From an uncultured Verrucomicrobia subdivision 3 bacterium (GTDB taxonomy: Bacteria > Verrucomicrobiota > Verrucomicrobiia > Limisphaerales > UBA11358), in the NCBI GenBank assembly GCA_903827955.1, contig CAIKKJ010000051.1, positions 1 through 39,873 on the forward strand: 39,873 bases of DNA, read 5' to 3'. The notes below the pieces were generated by a model. The model was not told the origin of the DNA. It was given only the letters and a program-made list of their open reading frames with translations, and did no database searches. The first letter of the stretch is position 1, and the number at the start of each line of letters is the position of its first letter. The position numbers were made by a program, and so were the translations under genes. This document shows positions 24,286-30,993 of the stretch, piece by piece.

Positions 24286-24909
24286 ATGAAACTGAACAAA
24301 ATGATTTTCCCGCTGATGCTCGCGCTCGTCGCGACGGTCGCTTTCACTGGCTGCAAAAAAGGATTTAGCGGCAAAGTCACAGGTTTGCCGGGACCACGCC
24401 AGCAAGCCCCGACCGGCGACGGAACGGACTTGACCACCAAGCCGTTTGCGCCGATTGACACGACCGGCCCGATTAGTAACCCAGTCGCGCCGACCGGCCC
24501 GATTGCTTACGATCCGACCAAGCGCTGGGATCCGGCGAACATGATTCAAGACCGCGCGACGGTGGCCGACCAGACGGTTCACTTCGCGTTCGACAGCGCG
24601 GCTGTGTTGTCGAAGGAAGAATCCAAGCTGGTCATCGTTTCTGAAAAATTGAAATCCGACCCGAGCGCCTACATGCTCATCGAAGGTCATTGCGACGAGC
24701 GCGGCACGGATGAATACAACCGCGCCCTCGGCGAACGTCGCGCGCTCGCGTTGCGCGAGGCGTTGATCCGCTCCGGCATCGAAGACGGACGTGTCCAGAC
24801 CATCAGCTTCGGCAAGGACAAGCCCGCTGACACCGGCCACGACGAAGCCGCGTGGGCCAAGAATCGCCGTGGCGAATTCATCCTGTGCCATCAAAAGACC
24901 GGCGCGTGA
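24286..24909 (+). CDS. pal: Peptidoglycan-associated lipoprotein
   Basis: Pal is an outer membrane lipoprotein whose OmpA domain binds peptidoglycan. The 207-residue protein has a lipoprotein signal with Cys23 in VAFTGCKKG, a Pro/Thr-rich linker (about 40-85) and the C-terminal OmpA-like domain: VHFAFDSAAVLSKEES, IEGHCDERGTDEYNRALGERRA and AWAKNRRGEFIL, with the diaminopimelate-binding Asp and Arg. It is the last gene of the tol operon and is followed by an intrinsic terminator. The 66-base gap to tolB is AT-rich and may hold a second promoter. Confidence 0.95.
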   Translation: MKLNKMIFPLMLALVATVAFTGCKKGFSGKVTGLPGPRQQAPTGDGTDLTTKPFAPIDTTGPISNPVAPTGPIAYDPTKRWDPANMIQDRATVADQTVHFAFDSAAVLSKEESKLVIVSEKLKSDPSAYMLIEGHCDERGTDEYNRALGERRALALREALIRSGIEDGRVQTISFGKDKPADTGHDEAAWAKNRRGEFILCHQKTGA

Positions 24910-24928
24910 TTCGCTGAAAAAAGTTTTC

Positions 24929-24956
24929 AAGGCCGCGAGCAATCGCGGCCTTTTTT
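24929..24956 (+). terminator. Intrinsic terminator of the tol-pal operon
   Basis: AAGGCCGCGA (24929-24938) and TCGCGGCCTT (24943-24952) form a perfect 10-bp stem around GCAA, followed by T-run TTTT into TATTT. It lies 19 bases after the pal stop. Confidence 0.9.
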
Positions 24957-24982
24957 ATTTTCCGCAGCTTTCCCAGCTGAAA

Positions 24983-25017
24983 AAATAAAAAACCCGCAGG
25001 CACCGGCCTGCGGGTTT
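24983..25017 (-). terminator. Intrinsic terminator of the minus-strand ferredoxin gene
   Basis: AAACCCGCAGGC (24990-25001) and GCCTGCGGGTTT (25006-25017) form a perfect 12-bp stem around ACCG. The A-rich stretch on its left becomes a T-run in the transcript of the ferredoxin. It faces the pal terminator, so the two operons are insulated from each other. Confidence 0.88.
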
Positions 25018-25033
25018 GGTTGGGAAAAGTGAA

Positions 25034-25264
25034 TCAGCCGTTGTCGCCGATGGCTTCCACGGGGCAGCCTTCTTTGGCTTCTTTGCAACGCGATTCCTCG
25101 TCGGGCGAGGTCGGTTGTTTATAGACGATGGAGTAACCACCGTCGTCGTTGCGTTTGAAATTGTCCGGAGCAGTTTCGCGACAGAGATCGCAGTCAATGC
25201 ACTGGTTGTCCACGTAGTATTTTCCGGAGACGCTTTCGGGATATTTGTTCGCTAGATCGGCCAT
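25034..25264 (-). CDS. Single-cluster [4Fe-4S] ferredoxin
   Basis: A 76-residue acidic protein. The cluster motif is CIDCDLC (Cys22, Cys25, Cys28) with the fourth ligand Cys67 in GCPVEAI; Cys60 is an extra cysteine. The fold is that of small monocluster ferredoxins (about 60-80 residues), with the VDNQCIDCDLCRETAP segment. It carries electrons in the cytoplasm; the partner is unknown. It stands alone between terminators, divergent from the gene at 25416. Confidence 0.9.
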   Translation of the reverse strand: MADLANKYPESVSGKYYVDNQCIDCDLCRETAPDNFKRNDDGGYSIVYKQPTSPDEESRCKEAKEGCPVEAIGDNG

Positions 25265-25415
25265 AAATTGTTTTAAGTTTGAATTTTCATTATGGCAGCA
25301 AACGCGTTGATGGCAAGCCGGATTTCAGTCAGAAACAGATTGAATCAGCCCGGCATGAACCCGCCGCGCCGGTTAATCGCTCGACGCTTCCAGCGGCTTG
25401 TGCCAGTATCGCCGC

Positions 25416-25742
25416 ATGGACGCCGACGAACGCGAAATCATCCACTATCTCTCCACCTGGGGCGATAATTTCGTGAACGCCAAGGAAATCGCCCGCCGCG
25501 CCAGCACCAAAAAACGTTTCAACCAGGATCCCGAATGGGCCAAACCCGTGCTCCAGCGCCTTGAGGACAGCCGCATCGTTGAAACCGATGCCCACGGCCG
25601 CTACCGCCTCATGCCCGGTCACGATGATGAAGAAGAATGGGTTGCGCCGGACATCAACAAACTGTTGCAGGAAGATGGCGTCGAGGTCGAAGCCTCCGGC
25701 CCCGGTGAACCGCCGGAAAAATCGGACGACGATAATTTTTAA
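25416..25742 (+). CDS. Small winged-helix-like protein of unknown function
   Basis: A 108-residue protein starting MDADEREIIHYLSTWGDNF. Residues 1-70 have the look of a winged helix: helix, short strand, then a helix with KEIARRASTKKRF, a helix WAKPVLQRLEDSRIVE and a wing DAHGRYRLMP. A strongly acidic tail follows. It may bind DNA or another partner, but I recognise no named family. An in-frame ATG at 25398 would add six residues. It starts 9 bases before the transporter gene. Confidence 0.65.
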   Translation: MDADEREIIHYLSTWGDNFVNAKEIARRASTKKRFNQDPEWAKPVLQRLEDSRIVETDAHGRYRLMPGHDDEEEWVAPDINKLLQEDGVEVEASGPGEPPEKSDDDNF

Positions 25743-25751
25743 GCGCACCCG

Positions 25752-26675
25752 ATGCTTGCCGCGCTGCTCACCACCCTGCTCTTCGCCACCTCGGCTGTTT
25801 GCGGTTATCGCACCTCCAAACAAATCGGCGGCCTCGAGGCGAATTTCTGGCGCATCGCGCTCGCCACGATTTTCCTCACCATCTGGGCGTTTACGTTTGG
25901 CCACGGCTTTGAAGGCGCGCCGGGCTGGTTTGCGTTGAGCGGCTTCATCGGCATCGGCATCGGCGACTCCGCGTATTTTCAGGCGCTGCCCAAACTCGGC
26001 AGCCGCCGCACCATTTTGCTCTGCCAATGTCTCACCGCGCCGTTCGCCGCGCTTATCGAATTTTTTTATCTCGGCACAAAATTAAATTTTGCGGAAATTT
26101 CCTGCATCGCCGTCATCCTCGGCGGCGTCGCCATCGCGCTCAAGCCGGACGACCACCTGAAAATTTCCGCGCGCGACTGGCAGATCGGCCTCGCCGGCAG
26201 CGCCGTGTCCGCGCTCTGCACCGCCATCGGCTCCGTGCTCATCCGCAAAGGCTTTCAAGTCGCGGGTGAAAACGGTTTTCATCCCGACGCCGGCACCACC
26301 GGCTACCAACGCGTGCTCGGCGGCATTTTGGTTCCGGCGATTGCACTGCTCATTTTCAAATGGCGTTCCGCGCACGCACACGGCCCGGCGTTTGCGAGCG
26401 ACACGCTGCACATCTCGCGCAAAAAATGGCGCACGCTCTGGCCGTGGGTTTTGGCGAACGCCCTCGCCGGCCAGACGCTCGGCGTGACGGCCATGCAATG
26501 GGCGCTCAAGACCACGCAAGCCGGCGTTGTCTCCGCCATCATCGCCACCACGCCGATTTTTCTGCTGCCGATGACGCGGCTCGTGGAGAAGGAAAAAATT
26601 CAACGGCACTCGCTCATCGGCGCAGCCATTGCCGTGGCGGGGGTAATCGGGCTGACGCTCTGCCGCGTGAAGTGA
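25752..26675 (+). CDS. DMT-superfamily (EamA) transporter
   Basis: A 307-residue protein with about ten hydrophobic helices forming two EamA halves. The first half has LEANFWRIALATIFLTIWAFTFG and GDSAYFQALPKLGSRRTILLCQCLTAPFAALIEFFYLG; the second has LANALAGQTLGVTAMQWALKTTQAGVVSAIIATTPIFLLPMTRLVE. The G/A-rich helices and Pro-rich loop are typical of drug/metabolite exporters. The substrate cannot be read from the sequence. It lies 9 bases after the winged-helix-like gene, probably one transcript. Confidence 0.9.
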   Translation: MLAALLTTLLFATSAVCGYRTSKQIGGLEANFWRIALATIFLTIWAFTFGHGFEGAPGWFALSGFIGIGIGDSAYFQALPKLGSRRTILLCQCLTAPFAALIEFFYLGTKLNFAEISCIAVILGGVAIALKPDDHLKISARDWQIGLAGSAVSALCTAIGSVLIRKGFQVAGENGFHPDAGTTGYQRVLGGILVPAIALLIFKWRSAHAHGPAFASDTLHISRKKWRTLWPWVLANALAGQTLGVTAMQWALKTTQAGVVSAIIATTPIFLLPMTRLVEKEKIQRHSLIGAAIAVAGVIGLTLCRVK

Positions 26676-26691
26676 ACGGCTTTTTAGGACA

Positions 26692-26726
26692 GGATTAACC
26701 GGATTTTACAGAAAACCGGATAATCC
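26692..26726. repeat. GGATTAACCGG inverted repeat after the DMT transporter
   Basis: GGATTAACCGGATTTT (26692-26707) pairs with AAAACCGGATAATCC (26712-26726) around ACAG, with one mismatch and one bulge. It looks like a member of the short palindromic intergenic repeats common in such genomes. There is no T-run after it, so a terminator role is uncertain. The rest of the 26676-26837 gap shows nothing else recognisable. Confidence 0.5.
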
Positions 26727-26837
26727 TTGATAGAAATTCGCCAGTCCGCTTTCATCAAAGCCAATTGACAAATGCCAAAGTGAAAACAACCGTGCACGCG
26801 TCTGTGCGCGCACTGCGGCCGAATTATTGTTAGGCGC

Positions 26838-27278
26838 ATGAGCACCACCACCTATTTCAGCCTTTGTCTGGCTTTCACTTCGGCAGTCATTTTGTCCGGC
26901 TGCGATGCGCGTCCAAAACCGAAATTTCATTCACCTCGCCGGATTTTGGCACTTGAGTTTCGCCCGCCCACTCCACCACCTATCGTCACCCATTTTTTTC
27001 AGGACACAAACAATGACGAGCCAGATTTCTTTGATGGGACTTTCGGCGATTTCAAGGGCAGTATGTCTGCGACCTCGCTTTCCTCAAATGCGGTGGCATG
27101 GCGTGTGCAGATTGCGCTCAACGGATCGTGTGGTGGTTCTGACCTCCACCAAACCAACGAGATTGAGATTGCCTTTCCACAAAGCCAGAGGCTTTCATTG
27201 GGTCAGATCGGTTCTGTTACCGGGTGGTTTTTTTCAGATGCCGAGTTGCTGGATTATGATAAGAGAACATCAAAATAA
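26838..27278 (+). CDS. Putative lipoprotein of unknown function
   Basis: A 146-residue protein with a lipoprotein signal: hydrophobic helix and LSGC lipobox with Cys22. The rest has no family I recognise; it contains PPTPPPIVTHFFQD, DGTFGDFKGSM and a C-terminal half with IALNGSCGGSDLHQTNEIEIAFPQSQ. It is distinctly AT-richer than its neighbours, with a different codon use. The gene stands alone between the DMT transporter and the [2Fe-2S] ferredoxin, in the same direction. Confidence 0.55.
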   Translation: MSTTTYFSLCLAFTSAVILSGCDARPKPKFHSPRRILALEFRPPTPPPIVTHFFQDTNNDEPDFFDGTFGDFKGSMSATSLSSNAVAWRVQIALNGSCGGSDLHQTNEIEIAFPQSQRLSLGQIGSVTGWFFSDAELLDYDKRTSK

Positions 27279-27345
27279 ATGCGATGCGTTTAGTTTCACA
27301 TTTGTAGTGTGACAATTGGTCAGTTATAGGCTTCGTTAAAACACC

Positions 27346-27705
27346 ATGACCCCCGAACTCCAATCCGCCGCCGCGCTCGGCCTGGAAAAATTTCAGCGCC
27401 ACATCTTCCTCTGCGTGGACGCGGAAAAACCCAAGTGCGCCCCGCCAGAAGCCACCACGGCGGCGTGGGAATTTTTGAAGGCGCGGCTGAAGGAGTTGAA
27501 CCTCGTCGGCGCGGAGCCGCTGGTCTATCGCACCAAGGCCGGTTGCCTGCGCGTCTGCACGCGCGGCCCAATCGCCGTGGTCTATCCCGAAGGCGCGTGG
27601 TATCACTCGTGCAACCCTACCGTGCTAGAACGCATCATTCAGGAACATCTTATAGGCGGTAAAATCGTAGAAGACTTTGCTTTTGCCAGAAATCCGCTTG
27701 TCTGA
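27346..27705 (+). CDS. [2Fe-2S] thioredoxin-like ferredoxin
   Basis: A 119-residue protein of the thioredoxin-like [2Fe-2S] ferredoxin family. The cluster ligands are Cys23 in HIFLCVD, Cys31 in KPKCAPP, and Cys67/Cys71 in GCLRVC, in the usual order. The segment [14 protein letters not shown] is the conserved end of the fold. The C-terminal stretch [21 protein letters not shown] is also encoded a second time just downstream (27717-27839). From about 27600 the codons become clearly AT-richer (cttata, gtagaa, gctttt), unlike the first part. Function: electron carrier; the partner is unknown. Confidence 0.85.
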   Translation: MTPELQSAAALGLEKFQRHIFLCVDAEKPKCAPPEATTAAWEFLKARLKELNLVGAEPLVYRTKAGCLRVCTRGPIAVVYPEGAWYHSCNPTVLERIIQEHLIGGKIVEDFAFARNPLV

Positions 27706-27716
27706 ATTATTGTCCG

Positions 27717-27839
27717 GTGAAACGAAACAACTATTATCACAGTTGCACGCCGGAAGTGTTGGAGCGCATCATCCAGGAACATTTGATCGGCGGAAATATC
27801 GTGCGCGCCTTCGCCTTCGCGGAAAATCCGCTGCGCTGA
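27717..27839 (+). pseudogene. Duplicated 3' end of the [2Fe-2S] ferredoxin gene
   Basis: The frame from GTG 27717 to the stop at 27837-27839 encodes 40 residues that match the end of the preceding ferredoxin: [18 protein letters not shown] and IVRAFAFAENPLR against [18 protein letters not shown] and [13 protein letters not shown]. The copies are 134 bases apart and in different frames. This copy is GC-rich, like the front part of the ferredoxin gene. The likely reading is a remnant, perhaps of the original 3' end after a replacement event. It has no cluster-forming start, so it cannot be a working ferredoxin. Confidence 0.8.
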
Positions 27840-27902
27840 ATATTTTCCCGCTCGACTTTCCAAATCACCCCGCGCAGATTTTCGCATCTAACTGGGAAAA
27901 TT

Positions 27903-28517
27903 ATGGCGCGACTCCTCATCCAGACCGCCGGTCTCGGCAAATCGGCCGTCGAATTGCGCATGGGCATCAACCGCATCGGCCGTGACCGGGAATGTGAGAT
28001 TCATCTGCCGCACGCCAGCGTCTCCTGGTTTCACGCCGAACTTGCGCTCACCAGCGATGGCGTGCACCTCACCGACTGCCATTCCACCAACGGCACTTTT
28101 CTTGACGGCCAGCCGTGCGCCGCCGCGTGGCTGGTCCCCGGCCAGCAACTGCGCTTTGGCAGCATTGAAACTCTGGTTGAATCCACCGACGCGGTCATCG
28201 CCATCCCGCAATTTGAACGTGGCGAACCCGCGCCCGCCGCGCCCGTCATTTTGGAAAATGGCCAGACCGCCTGCCGCCGCCACACCGAGACCGCCAGCAC
28301 TTTCTGCTGTCCGCAGTGCAAGGAGCTGATGTGCAACCGCTGCGTGCGCGTCATCCGGTTGAAAGGGCGTTCGCCGCACTACCTTTGCTGTCTGTGCAGC
28401 CATCCCGTTGAACGCATCGAAGCTCTCGTGCCGAAAACGAAAAAAAGTTTCTTTGCCACGTTGCAAGAAACCGTCCTGTTAAAATTCAAGCATCCACGCA
28501 ATGCCGGGAAGAAATGA
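27903..28517 (+). CDS. FHA-domain protein with C-terminal zinc-finger-like region
   Basis: A 204-residue protein. Residues 1-92 are a forkhead-associated domain that binds phospho-threonine: IGRDRECEIHLPHASVSWFHAEL has the Gly-Arg, Ser and His of the binding loop, and STNGTFLDG is the second hallmark. Residues 121-170 contain a Cys/His cluster (Cys124, His127, Cys135, Cys136, Cys139, Cys144, Cys147, Cys162, Cys163, Cys165, His167), B-box or zinc-ribbon-like. The C-terminus is basic. No kinase gene lies nearby. The FHA call is firm; the metal site is inferred from spacing only. Confidence 0.88.
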   Translation: MARLLIQTAGLGKSAVELRMGINRIGRDRECEIHLPHASVSWFHAELALTSDGVHLTDCHSTNGTFLDGQPCAAAWLVPGQQLRFGSIETLVESTDAVIAIPQFERGEPAPAAPVILENGQTACRRHTETASTFCCPQCKELMCNRCVRVIRLKGRSPHYLCCLCSHPVERIEALVPKTKKSFFATLQETVLLKFKHPRNAGKK

Positions 28518-28527
28518 AATTGATCGT

Positions 28528-29544
28528 TTAACCAACTTTTAAAAACTTCCCCGCCATTTTTTCGAGCGCATCAATCCACGCCGGATGTTCGTTCATGCAC
28601 GGAATGCGCGTGAACTCCTGACCGTTGCCAGCCATAAATTCTTCGCAGCCGCGAATGCCAATTTCCTCAATCGTCTCCAAACAGTCCGAGACGAACGCCG
28701 GACAGATCACGAGCATTTTCTTTTTTCCCTCCGTCGCGAGGCGCGGCAATTCGTAGTCCGTGTAAGGTTTCAGCCACGGATCTTTGCCCAGCCGCGATTG
28801 AAACGACACCGACCATTTGCCCGCCGGCACGCCCGCTTTTTCGGTGAACAGCGCAGCAGTGCGATAACATTGTGCGCGGTAGCATTGTGCGTGCGCGGGA
28901 CTCGGCGTTTCGCAGCAATTCGGCGTGGCTAGACAATGACAGCCCGTGGTGTCGGACTTTTTGATATGCCGCTCCGGGATACCGTGAAAGCTGAATAGCA
29001 GATGGTCGTAATCTTTTTTGAAAAAATTCGCCGCGCTCGCCACCAGCGCCGCGATGTAATCCGGCTGGTCATAATACGGCGGCTGCACCGTGACTTTCAT
29101 TTGCGGCGCAAGTTTCGCCACGACTTCCTGCACGCGCACGACGGCGGTTTCGTAACTCGACATCGCGTAATGCGGAAACAGCGGGATGAGCAGAACTTCC
29201 GTCGCGCCCTTCGCCGCCAGTTTTTTCACGGCGGATTCGATGGACGGATTTTGATAACGCATCGCCAGTTCCACCGGCACGCTGACGCGCTTTTGCAACA
29301 AGGCCTGCACATGCTGGCTCGTGACGACGAGCGGTGAACCTTCCTTGGTCCAAACTTTTTCGTAAGCGTGGCCGGATTCCGCCGGGCGCTTGATCAAAAT
29401 CAAACCGACGAGCAAGCGGCGCAGCGGCCACGCCACGTCAATCACGCGACCATCCATCAGAAACTCGTTCAAATACCGCCGCACATCCGGCACCGACGGC
29501 GAGTCCGGCGAACCGAGATTGACCAAAAGAATTGCTTTGCTCAT
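28528..29544 (-). CDS. hemH: Ferrochelatase
   Basis: HemH inserts iron into protoporphyrin IX, the last step of heme synthesis. The 338-residue protein has the N-terminal LLVNLGSPDSPSVPDVRRYLNEF, LLIPLFPHYAMSS, the catalytic His187 in FSFHGIPERH and SFQSRLGKDPWLKPYT, and ICPAFVSDCLETIEEI with the metal Glu. Between residues 202 and 226 lies a Cys-rich stretch (Cys202, 204, 210, 211, 221, 226) that may bind an iron-sulfur cluster, as seen in some bacterial ferrochelatases. It is the last gene of the heme operon, about 90 bases after hemG. Confidence 0.95.
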   Translation of the reverse strand: MSKAILLVNLGSPDSPSVPDVRRYLNEFLMDGRVIDVAWPLRRLLVGLILIKRPAESGHAYEKVWTKEGSPLVVTSQHVQALLQKRVSVPVELAMRYQNPSIESAVKKLAAKGATEVLLIPLFPHYAMSSYETAVVRVQEVVAKLAPQMKVTVQPPYYDQPDYIAALVASAANFFKKDYDHLLFSFHGIPERHIKKSDTTGCHCLATPNCCETPSPAHAQCYRAQCYRTAALFTEKAGVPAGKWSVSFQSRLGKDPWLKPYTDYELPRLATEGKKKMLVICPAFVSDCLETIEEIGIRGCEEFMAGNGQEFTRIPCMNEHPAWIDALEKMAGKFLKVG

Positions 29545-29550
29545 AAAAAT

Positions 29551-29623
29551 TCAGCCACAGATTTGCACAGATGGACACAGATGCAAAAATTTCTTTTGAG
29601 AAATTATCTGTGTTTCATCTGTG
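29551..29623 (-). repeat. Inverted pair of CACAGAT repeat units between hemG and hemH (copy 5)
   Basis: Read on the minus strand, ATCTGTGTCC, ATCTGTG, CAAATCTGTGGCTGAA precede hemH, matching the TTCGTG/TCTGTG repeat family. The left part, 29566-29582, pairs with 29606-29623 (17-18 bp with one bulge), and AATTTCT (29588-29594) pairs with AGAAATT (29599-29605) around TTTG. The whole can fold into a long hairpin. It begins 6 bases before hemH's ATG in the transcript. Confidence 0.6.
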
Positions 29624-29634
29624 AGAATCGGCGG

Positions 29635-30993
29635 CTAAAAAAGTTTCCCCACCCGCTCGGCGATGTTCACACCCGAAACAATCGAGTCGCCCAGTGAAAC
29701 GCCGTCGCGATAATGGCCGGCGAAAAACAGATTGGGCACCTTGGCCTCAATGTCTTTGAGCAGTTCACGGTATTTGCCGTAGCCGACGTTGTATTGCGGA
29801 ATCGCCTTCGGCCAAAATGCCGTGTGCACAAAAGTGGGTTTACCGCGCACGCCGAGTAACCCGCGTAAATCCGCCAGCACCACCTCGACCAATTTGTCGG
29901 CGGGCAGCGACGCGAGTTCGGGGTAACGCGCGCCACCGACGTAACTGGTCAAATTGACCTGACCATCTGGCGCGCGATTTGGAAATAGTGCCGAGGAAAA
30001 AATCGTGCCGAGAATTTTGAAGCCTTCAATTTTGGGAATCAACATTCCAAAACCTGCACACGAATGCGCCACATCTTCGCGACGAAAACCGAGGACGACG
30101 CTCGCCACCGGCGGATAACTGATTTCGGAAAACGTTCCCAGATCCAAAGGCAATCGCGCCTCGACGTTGAGCTGCGCCAGCCGGTGCGCCGTGCCGCAAT
30201 AAATCACCGCGCCAAATTCCGTCTCGCCCTCTGTTGTAGTCACGCGCCAACCGTTAGCCGTTTGCGCGAGCTTCGTCGCGGGCGAATTTAATTTTAACGA
30301 ACTTCCGAGCTGCGCCGCGAGCGTATCGGGCAATACTTGCAAACCTTCATCGAACGAAAATTTAGCCGCGCGATCTTTCGCGACTTCGCCGGATTTCTTG
30401 CGGTCGCGGGCGCCAAAAATTTGACCCTTGATCATTGAACCGTAATTATCTTCGAGCGCCTTGAGCTTGGGGAAAGCGTGCGGCAGCGAGAGTTTGTGCG
30501 GATCGCCGGCGTAAATGCCGGCCACCAGCGCATCAATCGCGTGGTCGAGAAATTCCTGGTTGAAGCGGCGCACGACAAACTGCGCGATGCTTTCTTCCAC
30601 GCCGTCGCGGCGCGGTTTTATGAATGGTTCGCGCAAAACCGCGAGCTTGGCTTTGGCGGTGAACAGCGGTGTTGAAAAAAATCCAAGCGGCTTGCCGGGC
30701 ATCTCAATCGGCCGACCATAGCGCACGACGTAACGCGCTTCGGCTTTGGGATCGGTGTTGAGCTTGCGCGATTCCAGCCCAGCGTCGCGCACGAGCTGCG
30801 CAATTTTCGGCGACGTTTCGAGAATGGTGTTCGGCCCGAACTCGGCGAGAAAACCGTCTTTGCGAATGGATTGAATCACGCCGCCAACGCGCCCGCCCGC
30901 CTCATAAACCGTGACCGGCACGCCGTTGCGTTTCAGATAAAACGCGGCGGTCAGCCCCGTGATACCAGCTCCGATGATGGCGACAGATTTCAT
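29635..30993 (-). CDS. hemG: Protoporphyrinogen oxidase (oxygen-dependent type)
   Basis: This flavoprotein oxidises protoporphyrinogen IX to protoporphyrin IX; the oxygen-dependent FAD form is also called HemY. The 452-residue protein has the FAD dinucleotide motif VAIIGAGITGLTAAFYLKRNG, VYEAGGRVGG, the amine-oxidase-like body, and the C-terminal FAD region GNYRDGVSLGD-like HYRDGVSLGDSIVSG. The start at 30993 overlaps the ATP-grasp stop by 4 bases, and hemH follows. Together with hemE, hemN and hemH it completes protoheme synthesis from uroporphyrinogen III. Confidence 0.94.
   Translation of the reverse strand: MKSVAIIGAGITGLTAAFYLKRNGVPVTVYEAGGRVGGVIQSIRKDGFLAEFGPNTILETSPKIAQLVRDAGLESRKLNTDPKAEARYVVRYGRPIEMPGKPLGFFSTPLFTAKAKLAVLREPFIKPRRDGVEESIAQFVVRRFNQEFLDHAIDALVAGIYAGDPHKLSLPHAFPKLKALEDNYGSMIKGQIFGARDRKKSGEVAKDRAAKFSFDEGLQVLPDTLAAQLGSSLKLNSPATKLAQTANGWRVTTTEGETEFGAVIYCGTAHRLAQLNVEARLPLDLGTFSEISYPPVASVVLGFRREDVAHSCAGFGMLIPKIEGFKILGTIFSSALFPNRAPDGQVNLTSYVGGARYPELASLPADKLVEVVLADLRGLLGVRGKPTFVHTAFWPKAIPQYNVGYGKYRELLKDIEAKVPNLFFAGHYRDGVSLGDSIVSGVNIAERVGKLF

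Noticed and set aside
26829-26845. GTTAGGC just before the lipoprotein start (and GTTAGGT before the gene at 4748), resembling integron attC core sites
   Set aside because: No matching RYYYAAC partner or paired inner arms were found at a suitable distance, no integrase gene is in the window, and the upstream gene at 4737 runs into the motif. A 7-base match is expected by chance.
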